Shown here in pieces: positions 13,233 to 23,767 of a stretch of DNA of 64,000 nucleotides (within the stretch, counting starts at the first letter, position 1; every line of letters starts with the position of its first letter). The stretch comes from Adiantum capillus-veneris (Eukaryota > Streptophyta > Polypodiopsida > Polypodiales > Pteridaceae). The notes beneath the pieces are model-generated. The model ran no database searches. It worked only from the letters and a program-made list of their open reading frames with translations, and had not been told where the DNA came from. The stretch is taken from NCBI GenBank assembly GCA_014529385.2, contig CM043964.1:132962420-133026419 (forward strand), written 5' to 3'. A program made the position numbers and the translations under genes.

Positions 13233-14195
13233 TTACTGCAAAATATTTGCGGAAGAGGAAATCTTCTCAAGGTACTCTTCAGATGGGGTAACTTCAACTT
13301 TATGAATCACTGGAGAGGATTTTGGGGTGAGACTGTAATCATCTTTCAATAATGAATCCCAAAACTCTTCAGAATCATCTTCAAAAACTATCACTTCATG
13401 ACTTGCAATTGGCTTGTCATCATCCAGCAAAGAATCAAAGAAAGCATAGTCGTCTTCAGACTCTGAATTTGCAACTATCTCCTTATCTTTGTCTGGTAAC
13501 GAAGTATCACTTGGAAAACCTTCTTGCTTGAAATCATCTTTGTCTTCAGCAATTGATTCAAAAGAAGTTAATGAATTCAAAAATTCATTAATAATAATAT
13601 CTGCATCTTCATCAAAAATCATATTCTCTTCATAATCCACTGTATCATGTCATTTGACTTGTACACCTGAGGCTTAAATCACTCTTTCCGCATGAGAAAG
13701 CTCGTGTAAAGTCAATTCATGTTTATCTTTGAACAAATTGATAGTATGTCCTTGAAAGCTAATTGCTTGATCATATTGGAATAACCAATGCTGCCTAAGA
13801 ATCATGTCTGTAATAAGATAAAGGCATGACTTTTGAAATTCAATTGATCTGCATAAGTTTTAATCTCAAACTGCAATTGTCGAACTTTCTGATCACAAGT
13901 TAAAATTTATCTATCTGCTAATTCCACATCATATAAGTGAGATGTCGTCTGAGTTGGTAAACCAAGCTGTTGAACTATCTGAGTGCTGACGATTTTTTTT
14001 TAGCATCCGCCGTCCACCAAAATATTAATGGAGCGACCATTGATAGTTCCAAGAAGGCTCAAAACTTGATTTGAGAGAGGCTCCAAAACTGAAGAATTGC
14101 ACTGAGCATGCTTCATAAGAATAGGCGTATCCTTTGAGACACAAATTGTATTGACCACAGATTTTCCTTTATCCTCTTGCAAGGGGATTTAACAT
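13233..14195 (-). pseudogene. Gypsy protease domain and acidic linker of element F
   Basis: Minus-strand pol remnant. The protease signature is INILVDGGC at about 14030-14000 (catalytic Asp as D-G-G instead of D-S/T-G), followed in another frame by QIVQQLGLP, YDVELADR and ILRQHWLFQY, corresponding to the retropepsin flap and its C-terminal (L)G.(Q)WL motif. The intact-looking part, 13640-13233, encodes 135 very acidic residues (DEDADIIINEF, EDDYAFFDSLL), a linker such as often follows the protease. Frameshifts near 14000 and stops near 13640 break the polyprotein, and no reverse transcriptase or integrase follows before the polypurine tract at 12960. The right copy (56640-57598) has an extra stop in the acidic linker. 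Confidence 0.75.
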
Positions 14196-14490
14196 ACTTT
14201 ACACTTCAAATGTTAGTGGTTAGGTTAGTAAAGTTAGTCAAAATTAGCATCAAATTAATAAAATTAGCACATTGAAAACGAAGCGAAATTAGTAAGGGTT
14301 AACATGAAATTAGTGAAATTGGGGGTGGAATTGGGGGTTTGGGGTATTCATAACTCAACATTAGCATCTTTTTCTTGCACATCATCATCAAATCACAACC
14401 AAAAATTGAGTTACACACACTCAAAAACCAACAAAATTAGTAGTGAAATTACTCTATTCTACACATCCTAAACTCACTAGCTTAGGATAT

Positions 14491-14511
14491 CGATCCTCGG
14501 CAACGGTGCCA
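14491..14511 (-). other. Candidate tRNA-Asp-type primer-binding site of element F
   Basis: The minus strand reads TGGCACCGTTGCCGAGG, close to the site TGGCGCCGTTGCCGGGGA of element D (61759) and the Athila/Tat-type tRNA-Asp site. It would place F's 5' LTR remnant at about 14514-14719. Only about 300 bp separate it from the protease, so gag is deleted. The interval 14196-14490 has short GAAATTAG repeats and no gene. Confidence 0.55.
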
Positions 14512-14755
14512 AACGTAGGGAGGCGTTGTAGCACGACCTAATCGCAACCACACAAAACTATCAAATCTGTGGATCGGCAACCCGGTTAGGGCATGGAAGC
14601 ATGAGCATCGGATGAATGGGATAGAGGATTCAAGAGATCACCTCTCCAATGCAAGTAGAGATTAGCCATGGCAAGACTAACTCTAAACCTACTCTAATCA
14701 TTAATCAATTAATCTCCTACACTACAACATGTTGCGCGAATACTGGCACGTGAAT

Positions 14756-15048
14756 ACCGATTTGAGTTTATTTTTAAAATGAACTAAGTCGGTATACGCG
14801 TCGGTATCCGCCTCGGAATCAACACGCTTATATACGCGTCGATATATTCAGCATCGGTATAAACGCTTGTATACACGTCGATATAAGCGCTGAAATACGT
14901 GTCCAAATAAGCTATTATATACACGTCGGTATAACCCTCTGAATTGACGATTATATACACGTCGGTATGTTCGTCTAAATACGTGCTGGAAATTATAGGT
15001 CGTTTTCGACGCGTATACCGGCGCCTATACAGACGCATATAGTAGCGC
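14756..15048. repeat. CACTA left subterminal repeat array
   Basis: About ten degenerate copies of a motif around ATACRCGTCGRTAT, spaced roughly 25-30 bp. Such arrays bind the small transposon protein in En/Spm elements. The motif makes open frames reading Tyr-Thr-Asp-Val-Tyr, which I treat as artefacts. In the right copy (58160-58420) one unit of about 25 bp is deleted. Confidence 0.8.
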
Positions 15049-16198
15049 TGTGAGGAGTTTTTTGGAGCAAGGGATTGCGCATATGTACATATACATGCAT
15101 GGTTCATCAAATAAAGAATTGCCCATTTTTCAGAGGCAGGTGGTTACGTGGGCCCCACATGTGTACAGGTAGGACAACATGTACATAGTGAATCGATTTT
15201 CATTATTACCAGTACCACTGTGTTTTTTCTACAATAAGGAGGATTTGGTAGCGAGTAAAACTTCTTGAGGAAGCTATCCGCGGGCCGACGACATGAGGTC
15301 AGCAGGTGCGTCAGATGGCATCTAGTGGAGTCACGAGGGCGAACGAGGTCAATATTTGCACGCGGATGAGGACGGACACAATGTGGGTGTTTTCTTGTGA
15401 GAGTTATGCAAAAAGCTCATCATTAGGACCACTTTTTGGGGCCACTTCACGTGGTGGCGAGATGCATTATTGGAAAAAAGTTGAGTGCCAGGTGTGCGAA
15501 TGATGCAAAAAGGTGACAACTATGCAATGCGAGGTCAGTTTTTTGGCCTGTTCGGGGTTCCGTTTGAGGTCATCTAAAAGGCCAAGGGTGCCCAACTAAA
15601 AAATCTAAGTGTGGGAACTGAAAAAAACACAGAGAAGACCAGAAAAAACGGGAGAAGAGAGAGGAGGAACAGCCGCAGCTGTGTTTTTTGCTCATTTTGG
15701 AGCCTGTTTTGGCCGTAAACTGCTCATCCGAGGTCGGATTTGAGCACTTTGACATTGTAGACTAGGGTTTTGGGCCGTTCCGGACGCGATGGCGCTGTCC
15801 ATTTTTCCAAATTCCTCACTCTTTTCCTACTGTTTTTCTGTGTAAGTTTCTCCTATGAGCGAAGTTTCTGCTCTAGTTTGTGATTGTATCTCGCTTATTT
15901 TACCCATGTTGTGTGAGCTATTTGCCCCATTGGTGTTGGCCCAAGCTCAATTTTATCTAAACATCAGAAATTATCCTCTTTTGAGCTGAGTTTTGTTGTG
16001 GTGTGTGTGTTGTGTGTGTCTGTGTGGAGTGTTGGGCAAGTGGATAGTCTCTCTCCTCTCACTCCAGAGGTGTGTTCCCTGTCTCGGCCAGGTGTGTTGT
16101 GTAAGCCGAGTGGTGCCCCATAGTGTATGTGTGTATCTTCCCAAGAGTGTGTGCCGTGTTGTCATAGAGACGTAGTGTGTGTTTTCATCCCGCTCACA
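15049..16198 (+). repeat. 5' LTR of element C
   Basis: About 1150 bp, TGTGAGGAG...CGCTCACA. Nearly identical to the 3' LTR, with scattered substitutions and one- to few-base indels, many in homopolymers. This suggests a fairly recent insertion, after the segmental duplication. Confidence 0.92.
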
Positions 16199-16204
16199 TT
16201 CTTT

Positions 16205-16221
16205 TGGTGCCCCCACTGAGG
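16205..16221 (+). other. Primer-binding site of element C
   Basis: TGGTGCCCCCACTGAGG begins six bases after the LTR. It has the TGG expected opposite a tRNA CCA end. I cannot say which tRNA. It is followed by short tandem repeats of CTTCGAG and GGTACAGGTACAG (16230-16345). Confidence 0.6.
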
Positions 16222-16935
16222 ATCTTCTTCGAGTACCTTCTGCTTCGAGCTTCGAGCTTCGGGATTACAGGTTGCAGGTTGCAGATTACAGATTACAGGT
16301 TACAGGGATAGGTACAGGTACAGGTGATTCACACAGGTACAGGTAGTGCTGGAGTACAGTGATATACTAGCAGTGATGTCACTTGCAGTTGTGGGAATGC
16401 ATCACTTGGCGCCTATTTGAGCGCATTGTCTGCTGGATTGTACGTTACTTGTGGAAACTGCCATTGTACGCATTTTTGGAGCCAAACTTGGTTGTATTTG
16501 GCAGTCCCAGCCATTTCTGAGACTTGGTCTGGAAGGTAGTCATTTTGAGACTTGACTATATGCGATTTGCATTAGCCTTCGTGTGAGGGTCGATAGCGTG
16601 AGGTTTTTATTGAGCTGGGGGATTCTCAAATGTGGAGATCCTTTCGGTGATACAGGTAGCTGGAGCACCCTTTTTGTGACCTCGCCATAGGCTATGTACT
16701 AGTGATTCCTACTTGATGCTCGGGTTCTATTGTTGACAGTTTATGCATACATAGACAGTCTATATTTTGGGTTCCTACTGCTCTACTTCTGGGGAAACTC
16801 TGTCGAAATTTTCCCAAGTTATGATGGCTGGTTTTTTGGTATTTTGAGCCATTTATGCTGTTATGCTGCTGAAATTTTGGCAAAATCAGAGGTTGAGTCA
16901 GGTGTGCCTTCTTGGGAGCTTCATGGTTGGCTTTA

Positions 16936-17169
16936 ATGGATGATCAAAATGGCCCTCAGTTCACTTCTTTTCATTTAACTCAAAGAATTCAGATTAATGT
17001 TCATGTGTCCAGGAAGATCTTTTTCCAGCAGCGCATAGTCTTTATGTTTGGGCCAAGAAGATTGAGAGAGATCCTGGAATGTCCTTTGCCTGTTGTAATT
17101 CCGATGATCAACTATGAAAACTCATTTGATGTGCATGTGTTTGTTCTATCTAAAGCTGAGCTCCATTGA
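16936..17169 (+). CDS. Small ORF in leader of element C
   Basis: A 77-residue frame from ATG 16936, beginning MDDQNGPQFTSFHL and ending FVLSKAELH, located in the long leader between primer site and gag. It is basic and hydrophobic, without a signal peptide or known domain. Some Tat-group elements such as Ogre carry an extra ORF upstream of gag, and this could be a counterpart. It could equally be a chance frame. I do not recognise the protein. Confidence 0.3.
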   Translation: MDDQNGPQFTSFHLTQRIQINVHVSRKIFFQQRIVFMFGPRRLREILECPLPVVIPMINYENSFDVHVFVLSKAELH

Positions 17170-17237
17170 AGTTTCTGGGGATTGGGTAGTGAAAAGTTTT
17201 GGGTTCTTGCACGTGTGTTTGAAGGGGTTCTCTAGCC

Positions 17238-18775
17238 ATGGCTTTCTCTTATCCGGAGTTTCATGGAAGAAGTGATGAAGATGTGGAGGATTTTTGGAAA
17301 AGATGGAGGTTGCCTGCATTAGCAACCAGATTCATGACCCTGCGCAAATGTTACGTCTTCTCCAAATTTGTTTGAAGAGTGATGCACGAGCTTGGTCCAA
17401 AGCATTTGAAGAGGAGTTGCGTTTGGCTGATCCACCTATAAGATTGAGTTGGGACAATCTAAGGCATGGATTGGAAGTGGAGTTTGTGAAGATAGAAGAT
17501 CCTGACAAAGTGTGGCAAGAAGTACAAGGTTTGGTGCAAAAGGAAGGTGAGCCAGTAGATGCGTACATACGTAAGTTTTCATTGGCATGGGAGCGGATGT
17601 GCAAGGCCTTAGCACCACAGGTACCCCCGCCTGACATGATGAAGAAGGACAGGTTCTTGGCTGGTCTTTGGGAGAATATACGTTGGAGAGTGGAGCTAAA
17701 GAAGCCTAGGACATATGAAGATGCACTAGAGGTAGCAAGGAACAAAGAGTGGAAGCTGAGGAAAATGAGCCAGTTAGGGGTGGAGTCTTTGCCCATGAGG
17801 TCTGAATTTCAGCCTATAGACTCTTTACAAGGTCGCATGTCAGGGGTTCATCATGAACCAGTGGTTCCTGTTACTACTCAGGTTATGCCAGCAGTGGTCA
17901 CTACAGCAGTGCAAGATGATGGGCTAAGGCAAGACATGAGGCAAATGGTAGATTTGATGAAGAATCTCAGCCTAAACATGCTAGGTCAAGTGGGAAATAA
18001 TCGAGGTCGAGGGCGGTTTGCAAATCAGCCAGGAGGTGAAGAAAGGCCTAGGAATGGTGTTGGACAAAGCAATGGTAGGTTTTGGAGGCAGACGCCCACA
18101 TGTTATAATTGTGGAGAGTTGGGTCACATCAGCCCGCAATGTGATAAGCCACCAAGGATGGGGGGAGACATGTATCCATTGCCAAGACAGGTGCTAACTA
18201 GGTCAAATGATTATGGCATCGAAATTAAGGGAGACGAAGGAACCAGTGGACTGACCCAGGAGGAAAAGGGAAAGACAAAAGTGCTAAGTGTAGTCACCTT
18301 GGAGAAGGCATCAAAGCTAGAGGATACATTAGTGATGCCTATTGGGAAGAGGACCACAGAGGAAAAGGAAGGAAGAAGTGCCCCAGGTCCTAGTAAGAAG
18401 AAAGGAAAGAGCCATGAAGGCGAGGATGTCAAGGCCAAGAGGAAAAGGAGAGCTCGTCGAAAGTTTCATGTTTCAGATTTTCCACTAGGGGATGGGCAAT
18501 TAAGCTATGACTTGAAGGAGGATCTGACGAGCAGGAAGGCAGATGTTACTTTTGGGCAGCTTATAGAGATGGTGCCTAAGCTAAAGCGACAGTGGAAGAG
18601 GATGGTTAACCCAATGGAGAAAGAGCCAGAGAGAGGTTCAGTGAAGGTGTTGGCAATGGACGAGCTACCAGACATTTGTCCAATAGTAGATGTGTGGCAT
18701 AAAAGGAAAAATTTGGGACAAGGTTATGTGGATGGCGGAGCCCAAATATGTCATCATAACACACTCATGCGTTGA
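17238..18775 (+). pseudogene. Gag of element C, with one frameshift
   Basis: Capsid/nucleocapsid polyprotein. The likely start is ATG 17238 (MAFSYPEFHG). A run of five T at 17291-17295 puts the start out of frame with the rest, and one more base would join the two frames. From 17294 the frame is open for 493 codons. It contains the retrotransposon gag core (ARAWSKAFEEEL, IRKFSLAWERMCKAL, FLAGLWENIRWRVE), a zinc knuckle CYNCGELGHISPQC at 18101-18142 (CX2CX4HX4C, RNA binding), a Lys/Arg-rich linker (KKKGKSHEGEDVKAKRKRR), and finally the first protease motif VDGGAQ (18728-18745) before running out of frame at 18775. Gag and protease would be one polyprotein. The homopolymer shift could be a true mutation or a sequencing error. 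Confidence 0.88.
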
Positions 18776-19232
18776 GAAGATGGGTCTCACAGTGGCTGGG
18801 GTGTCAGGTTTTCGGATCAGATTGGCAAACCATCAAAAAGTAAAATGCTTGGGTGTTGTAAAGAGCTTAGAAGTGGAGGCATATGATGCAAAGGCAGTGG
18901 TTGATTTTCATGTGATGCCAGCAGGGTTGGGAGCATATCCTATTATACTGGGCAGACCATGGTTACGTGCAGTGGGAGCTGTTCAAGATTGGCGACATGG
19001 TACGATTAGCCTCTATGGAAAGACAGGTACCAAGAAGCTTTATAATATGGACACAAGGAAACGATTAGAGGAGCTTTATGAAGATGAGGATGAGTCTAGT
19101 GATGAAGACTCTTCCACGGTGACAGATGAGGACAGTGATAGCACTACCAGCAGTGATGAGGATGCTGATGTTGCATTTCTTTTGATGGATAAAGAAATCC
19201 AGGAGTGTGGTTTTAGTCGCATTTGCGAATGA
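18725..19232 (+). pseudogene. Protease of element C
   Basis: Retropepsin-type aspartic protease. The catalytic VDGGAQ is in the gag frame at 18728-18745; the remainder (VIITHSCVEKMGL, then VDFHVMPAGLGAYPIILGRPWLRA) is in another frame from about 18750, so the domain is split by a frameshift just after the active site. The C-terminal ILGRPWL motif is intact. An acidic Ser/Asp/Glu-rich linker follows (19080-19170). Confidence 0.85.
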
Positions 19233-20148
19233 GGTTGAAGATGAAAGTGAAGGGCCTTATGAAGTGATTGAAGGGCTGATGCAAACCAAGGTTGAGTTGT
19301 CAAAGAAGCAGGAATTAATGACGCAAATGATTAGTGGAGACCTCTCAGCTATGGAGAAGGATATATATTTGCATATGCTGGCTAGTTTTCCTGATTTGTT
19401 CATTACTTCATATGAAGAGATCAGAGGGTTCAAGGGTGAAGAGATGCATATAGAGCTGAAAGAAGGTGCTAAGCCAGTGCGGCAAAGGCTAAGAAGGATG
19501 GGTCAAGAGCAAATGGAAGCCTTGCGGGTAGAGGTGGACAAGTTATTGAAGCAGGGTTCATAGTTCCAGTGGAGACCACAGAATGGGTGAGTCCAGTTGT
19601 AGTCAGTCCAAAGAAGGATGGGAAGTGGAGAATTTGTGTGGATTTTAAACCCTTAAACGCAGCCACTAAGAAGAACCCATATCCTCTTCCATTCATCGAT
19701 CAGATCTTGGATTCAGTGGCAGGTTATGAGAGGTACAGTGTGTGTGATGGTTTTTCAGGCTATTTTCAATTGAAGATTGCTCTTAAAGACCGCACAAAGA
19801 CAACTTTTATTACGCCATGGGGCTGCTATTGCTACACAGTATTGCCATTTGGGTTGTCAAATGGACCTTCCTTCTATCAAGAGAGAGCAAATTGGGTGTT
19901 GGAACCATTCATTGGTAGTAGTTGTGTTAAAGCTTTTATGGATGACTTCTGTGTTATAGCAGTAGGGCTGAACACCATGAGAAGCTGCAGATGGTATTGG
20001 CTCGATATGATGAATGTGGAGGACAACTAAATCCAAAGAAATGTCATCTAGCACAGCCAAGGGTGAAGTTATTGGGCCATATGGTGTCAGAAAATGGCAT
20101 TGAGGCTGATCCAGATAAGGTAAGTCTATTATTCTTCTTCCATCACCT
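19207..20148 (+). pseudogene. Reverse transcriptase of element C, three frames
   Basis: Gypsy reverse transcriptase, which copies the element RNA into DNA. The N-terminal part (19207-19563) ends in KPVRQRLRRM and a stop. The next frame (19569-20030) carries WVSPVVVSPKKDGKWRICVD, PLPFIDQILD, YSVCDGFSGYFQLKI, FGLSNGPSFYQ and the active site FMDDFCV (Y/FxDD). A further shift follows, with the expected continuation (LNPKKCHLAQPRVKLLGH) seen at about 20020-20090. Breaks therefore lie near 19550 and 19965. All key motifs are recognisable. Confidence 0.9.
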
Positions 20149-22014
20149 ATGAGTACGAAGCAATTGGCAACCTTTATACACAAAGTGAAGTACATGGCAC
20201 GGTTTATTCCATTGTCTTCGCAGCTTCTTTATCCATTACAGCAAGTGGCAAAGCATGATCCATTGCAATGGGATGACAAGTGTGAAGAAGTGTTTCAAGA
20301 GGTGAAAGAGGTGTTAGGGGGGTTGTCAGCCATGCAGGCTCCTGATTGGGAGAAAGTTTTTTATGTAAATCCATCAGTAGGGGATGATGCCATTGGAGCC
20401 ATGCTATTGCAAAAGGGGAAGGGCAGCCATTATATGAGGCCAGTGTATTGTGCAAGCCGAGTGAAGTTGGTAGCGGAGAGAAAGTTATCGGAAGTAGAGC
20501 TAGTGATGGCCAGTGTAATATTTGCTTGTCGACGATTTCGTCATTACTTGCTACCACGGCCTTTTGTTTTCTTGACGAGTTATGCCTTTTTGCCACAGTT
20601 AATTAATGGTATTAACATGTCAAATGTGGTGAAGAAATGGGTAATTGAGCTGCAAGAGTTTGAGTTCTCTTTTCTAGTGGAAGATAGTACAAGGGCTACC
20701 CTAGCTGATTTGTTGACCTACAAGGAGAATCCCCTTATTGTTAAGGAAGAGGTGGTGAGAAAGGTAGTTGAAGAAGTGCCACAGATCAGCAATGCACATG
20801 TGTTGTTCTTTGATGGTTCATACAGAAAGAGCCATGATGCAGCTTCAGGGGGTATAGCACTTTATGATCCAGAGGGGAAGCTAGTATGCAAGAGAGGGTT
20901 CAAATTGGATGCGCATAGTAACAATGAGGCTGAATATGCTACATTGGAAGCCGGATTACACATTTGTTTGAAGCATGGGGTTCGAAGGTTGAGCATAAAA
21001 GGTGATGCCTTGTTAGTGGTGAAGCAAGTGCTGGGTGTGTGGAAGAGCAAGAACACCTCATTGAAGGAAATGTGCTTCAGAATTAAAGGCCTGTTATGGA
21101 TCATCAGACACATTGAACGTGCTCTAAATGGAGAGGCACATGAAGCAGCTCAAGGCATGATTGGGGAGCTATTTGTGTTGAGGACCACTTTACCTCTTTA
21201 TCATGGCCGGGAAAGTTTGGCTCAAGAAGAGGAGTTTTTGCTAACAGGAATCATTCCAAAGGAGATTCAGAAGTCTAAGAAGTATGGCTTTGTGCGTAGA
21301 GCATACAGGTACAAATTGATTGGTGATGTCTTATACATGAAAGGGGCTGATCTCGTGTTGAGACGTGTACCTTGGCGGGAGGAGCTTTACAGAGTGTTGG
21401 AAGAGAATCATGAAGGCGCATGTGGTGGCCATTTTGCTCTAAAGATCACCTTGCATAAGATTTTGCAAGAGGGGTATGTATGGCCTAGTTTGCACAAGGA
21501 TGTTCACCATTGGTGTAGGTCTTGCAATAGGTGTCAAGCATTTGGGAAGAGAGTGTTGAAGCCAGAGCTACGAAAAACCATTATGGCGTTTGATGTGTTT
21601 GAAAAGTGGGGGATTGATGCAATAGGCCCGTTACCTATCACAAGCAGGGGCAAAAGCTATATCTTGACGGCAGTGGACTATCTCTCTAGATGGGCAGAGG
21701 CTATAGCAGTAAAACAGATCACTGCAAAGGATGTGGCAAAATTTGTGTATGATGAAATATGTTGCAAGTTTGGGGTGCCATTAGAGCTACTTTCAGATAA
21801 GGGGCCAGGATTTAGAGCTAAACTGCTAGACTTCTTATGCACAAAGATGAAGATTAGGCACCAGCATACCACTCCTTATTACCCACAGTGTAATGGCTTA
21901 AATGAAAGATTCAATGGTGAGTTGGTACAAATTCTTTCGAAAGTGACAGAGCACAAGGAAAGAATTGGGATTTGGAATTGCCTAGTGCATTATGGGCTTA
22001 CCGTACTTCGGTGA
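20149..22014 (+). CDS. RNase H, archaeal-type RNase H and integrase of element C
   Basis: An uninterrupted 621-codon frame. Residues ~1-60 finish the reverse transcriptase connection. Residues ~65-185 align with gypsy RNase H, but the catalytic aspartates are replaced (YVNPSVGDDA, LTSYAFLPQ), so this domain looks dead. Residues ~215-340 form a second RNase H of archaeal type: FDGSYR (~222), NNEAEYATLEAGL (~258), GDALLVVKQVLG (~285); the usual final Asp motif is altered (EAHEAAQG). Residues ~410-621 are integrase: zinc finger with HEGACGGH and CRSCNRCQ, catalytic core Asp in GIDAIGPL (~488), Asp in LLSDKGPGF (~550), Glu in NERFNGEL (~585). A second RNase H in this position defines Tat-group elements. 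The frame starts and ends by frameshift, so it is part of a broken polyprotein. Confidence 0.92.
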   Translation: MSTKQLATFIHKVKYMARFIPLSSQLLYPLQQVAKHDPLQWDDKCEEVFQEVKEVLGGLSAMQAPDWEKVFYVNPSVGDDAIGAMLLQKGKGSHYMRPVYCASRVKLVAERKLSEVELVMASVIFACRRFRHYLLPRPFVFLTSYAFLPQLINGINMSNVVKKWVIELQEFEFSFLVEDSTRATLADLLTYKENPLIVKEEVVRKVVEEVPQISNAHVLFFDGSYRKSHDAASGGIALYDPEGKLVCKRGFKLDAHSNNEAEYATLEAGLHICLKHGVRRLSIKGDALLVVKQVLGVWKSKNTSLKEMCFRIKGLLWIIRHIERALNGEAHEAAQGMIGELFVLRTTLPLYHGRESLAQEEEFLLTGIIPKEIQKSKKYGFVRRAYRYKLIGDVLYMKGADLVLRRVPWREELYRVLEENHEGACGGHFALKITLHKILQEGYVWPSLHKDVHHWCRSCNRCQAFGKRVLKPELRKTIMAFDVFEKWGIDAIGPLPITSRGKSYILTAVDYLSRWAEAIAVKQITAKDVAKFVYDEICCKFGVPLELLSDKGPGFRAKLLDFLCTKMKIRHQHTTPYYPQCNGLNERFNGELVQILSKVTEHKERIGIWNCLVHYGLTVLR

Positions 22015-22587
22015 AGACAGGTACAGGGTTTACTCCATTTCATTTGGTGTATGGAAAGGAAGCACTATTGCCTGTGGAGGTAGAGTTGCCTGCGGTCAAG
22101 ATGTTAGAGAAGTTGCTTGGGCCGCCTAGTGATGCATTCAAAGAGAGGCTCTTGCAGTTACAAGAGGTCCAGTTGGATAGGATGAGCGCATTGGAGCATT
22201 ATGGGCAGATGCAGGATAAGGCTTTGGCAAAGATAAATGAAAAGGTCAAAAGTAAGGGTATCAAGAAACATGACTTGGTTTTGCGCTACAACAGTAAGCT
22301 GGACAACACCTTCCAAAAGAAGTTTCAAATTATAGTGGGAAGGCCCTTTCAAGGTAGTGGAGTGTTTTCCAAATGGCACATATCAGCTGGCTAACCTGGA
22401 TGGTGTTCTACATAAGTCAAGGGTAAATGGGTTGTGTCTTAAATTGTATCATGCTAGATTGATGATGGTGGAGCAAGATGAGCTGTCTGTGGAGCAAGCA
22501 ATGTTGGTGAAGGATGAGGAGACCTGTGATGCGGTGAGTCTCATATCTCTCTTTGTGCTGCTGATCATGAATGATCTAGCAGGCTAG
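21972..22587 (+). pseudogene. Integrase C-terminus of element C
   Basis: Continues integrase in a new frame: LPSALWAYRTSVKTGTGFTPF and YGKEALLPVE are the standard gypsy motif after the catalytic core, followed by a charged helical stretch and KKHDLVLRYNSKLDN (the GPY/F-type DNA-binding region). A further shift near 22370 moves the end (GTYQLANLDG, the expected continuation) into the frame that stops at 22587. No chromodomain is present, unlike elements A and B. Confidence 0.85.
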
Positions 22588-22602
22588 GGGATGGGCAAAT
22601 TA
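22583..22602 (+). other. Polypurine tract region of element C
   Basis: The purine-rich GCTAGGGGATGGGCAAAT stretch lies immediately before the 3' LTR at 22603. Confidence 0.6.
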
Positions 22603-23734
22603 TGTCAGGAGTTTTTTGGAGCAAGGATTGCGCATATGTACATATACATGCATGGTGCATCAAATAAAGAATTGCCCATTTTTCAGAGGCAGGTGGTTAC
22701 GTGGGCCCCACATGTGTACAGGTAGGACAGCATGTACATAGTGAATCGATTTTCACTATTACTAGTACCACTGTGTTTTTTCTACAATAAGGAGGATTTG
22801 GTAGCGCGTAAAACTTCTTGAGGAAGCTATCCGCGGGCCGACGACATGAGGTCAGCAGGTGCGTCAGATGGCATCTAGTGGCGTCAGGAGGGCGAACGAG
22901 GTCAATATTTGCACGCGGATGAGGACGGACACAACGTGGGTGTTTTCTTGTGAGAGTTATGCAGAAAGGTCATCATTAGGACCACTTTTTGGGGCCACTT
23001 CACGTGGTGGCGAGATGCATTATTGGAAAAAAGTTGAGTGCCAGGTGTGCGAATGATGCAAAAAGGTGACAACTATGCACTGCGAGGTTAGTTTTTGGCC
23101 TGTTCGGGGTCCGTTTGAGGTCATCTAAAGGCCAAGGGTGCCCAACTAAAAAATCTAAGTGTGGGAACTGAAAAAACAGAGAGAAGACCAGAAAAAACGT
23201 GGAGAAGAGAGGAGGAACAGCGCAGCTGTGTTTTTGCTCATTTTGGAGCCTGTTTTGGCCGTAAACTGCTCATCCGAGGTCGGATTTGAGCACTTTGACA
23301 TTGTAGACTGGGGTTTTGGGCGGTTCCAGACGCGATGGCGCTGTTCATTTTCCAAATTCCTCACTCTTTTCCTGCTGTTTTTCTGTGTAAGTTTCTCGTA
23401 TGAGCGAAGTTTCTACTCTAGTTTGTGATTGTATCTGGCTTATTTTACCCATGTTGTGTGAGCTATTTGCCCCATTGGTGTTGGCCAAGCTCAATTGTAT
23501 CTAAACATCAGAAATTATCCTCTTTTGAGCTGAGTTTTTGGTGGTGTGTGTGTCTGTGTGGAGTGGGCAAGTGGATAGTCTCTCTCCTCTCACTCCAGAG
23601 GTGTGTTCCCTGTCTTGGCCAGGTGTGTTGTGTAAGCCGAGTGGTGCCCCATAGTGTGTGTGTGTGTGTGTATCTTCCAAGAGTGTGTGCCGTGTCGTTA
23701 TAGAGGCGCAGTGTGTGTTTTCATCCCGCTCACA
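22603..23734 (+). repeat. 3' LTR of element C
   Basis: TGTCAGGAG...CGCTCACA, about 1130 bp, nearly identical to 15049-16198. It is followed by GCGC and then CACTA sequence shared with the right copy. Confidence 0.92.
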
Positions 23735-23767
23735 GCGCTTATACCGAGGCCAAAACCTGCAAAAAAA

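Larger units (their letters stand above)
15049..23734 (+). mobile_element. LTR retrotransposon C (Ty3/gypsy, Tat-like, dual RNase H)
   Basis: A full-length gypsy element inserted in the CACTA left arm. The LTRs are 15049-16198 and 22603-23734, both TG...CA (TGTGAGGAG and TGTCAGGAG at the starts, CCCGCTCACA at both ends). The insertion is flanked by GCGC at 15045-15048 and 23735-23738, and the right copy near 58415 shows the uninterrupted site AGTAGCGCCTATACC. The order gag, protease, reverse transcriptase, RNase H, archaeal-type RNase H, integrase marks a gypsy element of the Tat group, the plant lineage known for a second RNase H. At least six frame breaks make this copy unable to produce a whole polyprotein. 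Confidence 0.92.

Noticed and set aside
14784-15110. Tyr/Asp/Val-rich repeat protein on the minus strand
   Set aside because: Arises from the CACTA subterminal repeats; the same happens at 33568-32759 and 58541-58176.
17332-17796. 154-codon antisense frame in gag of C
   Set aside because: A shadow of the gag frame, which has clear homology and a zinc knuckle.
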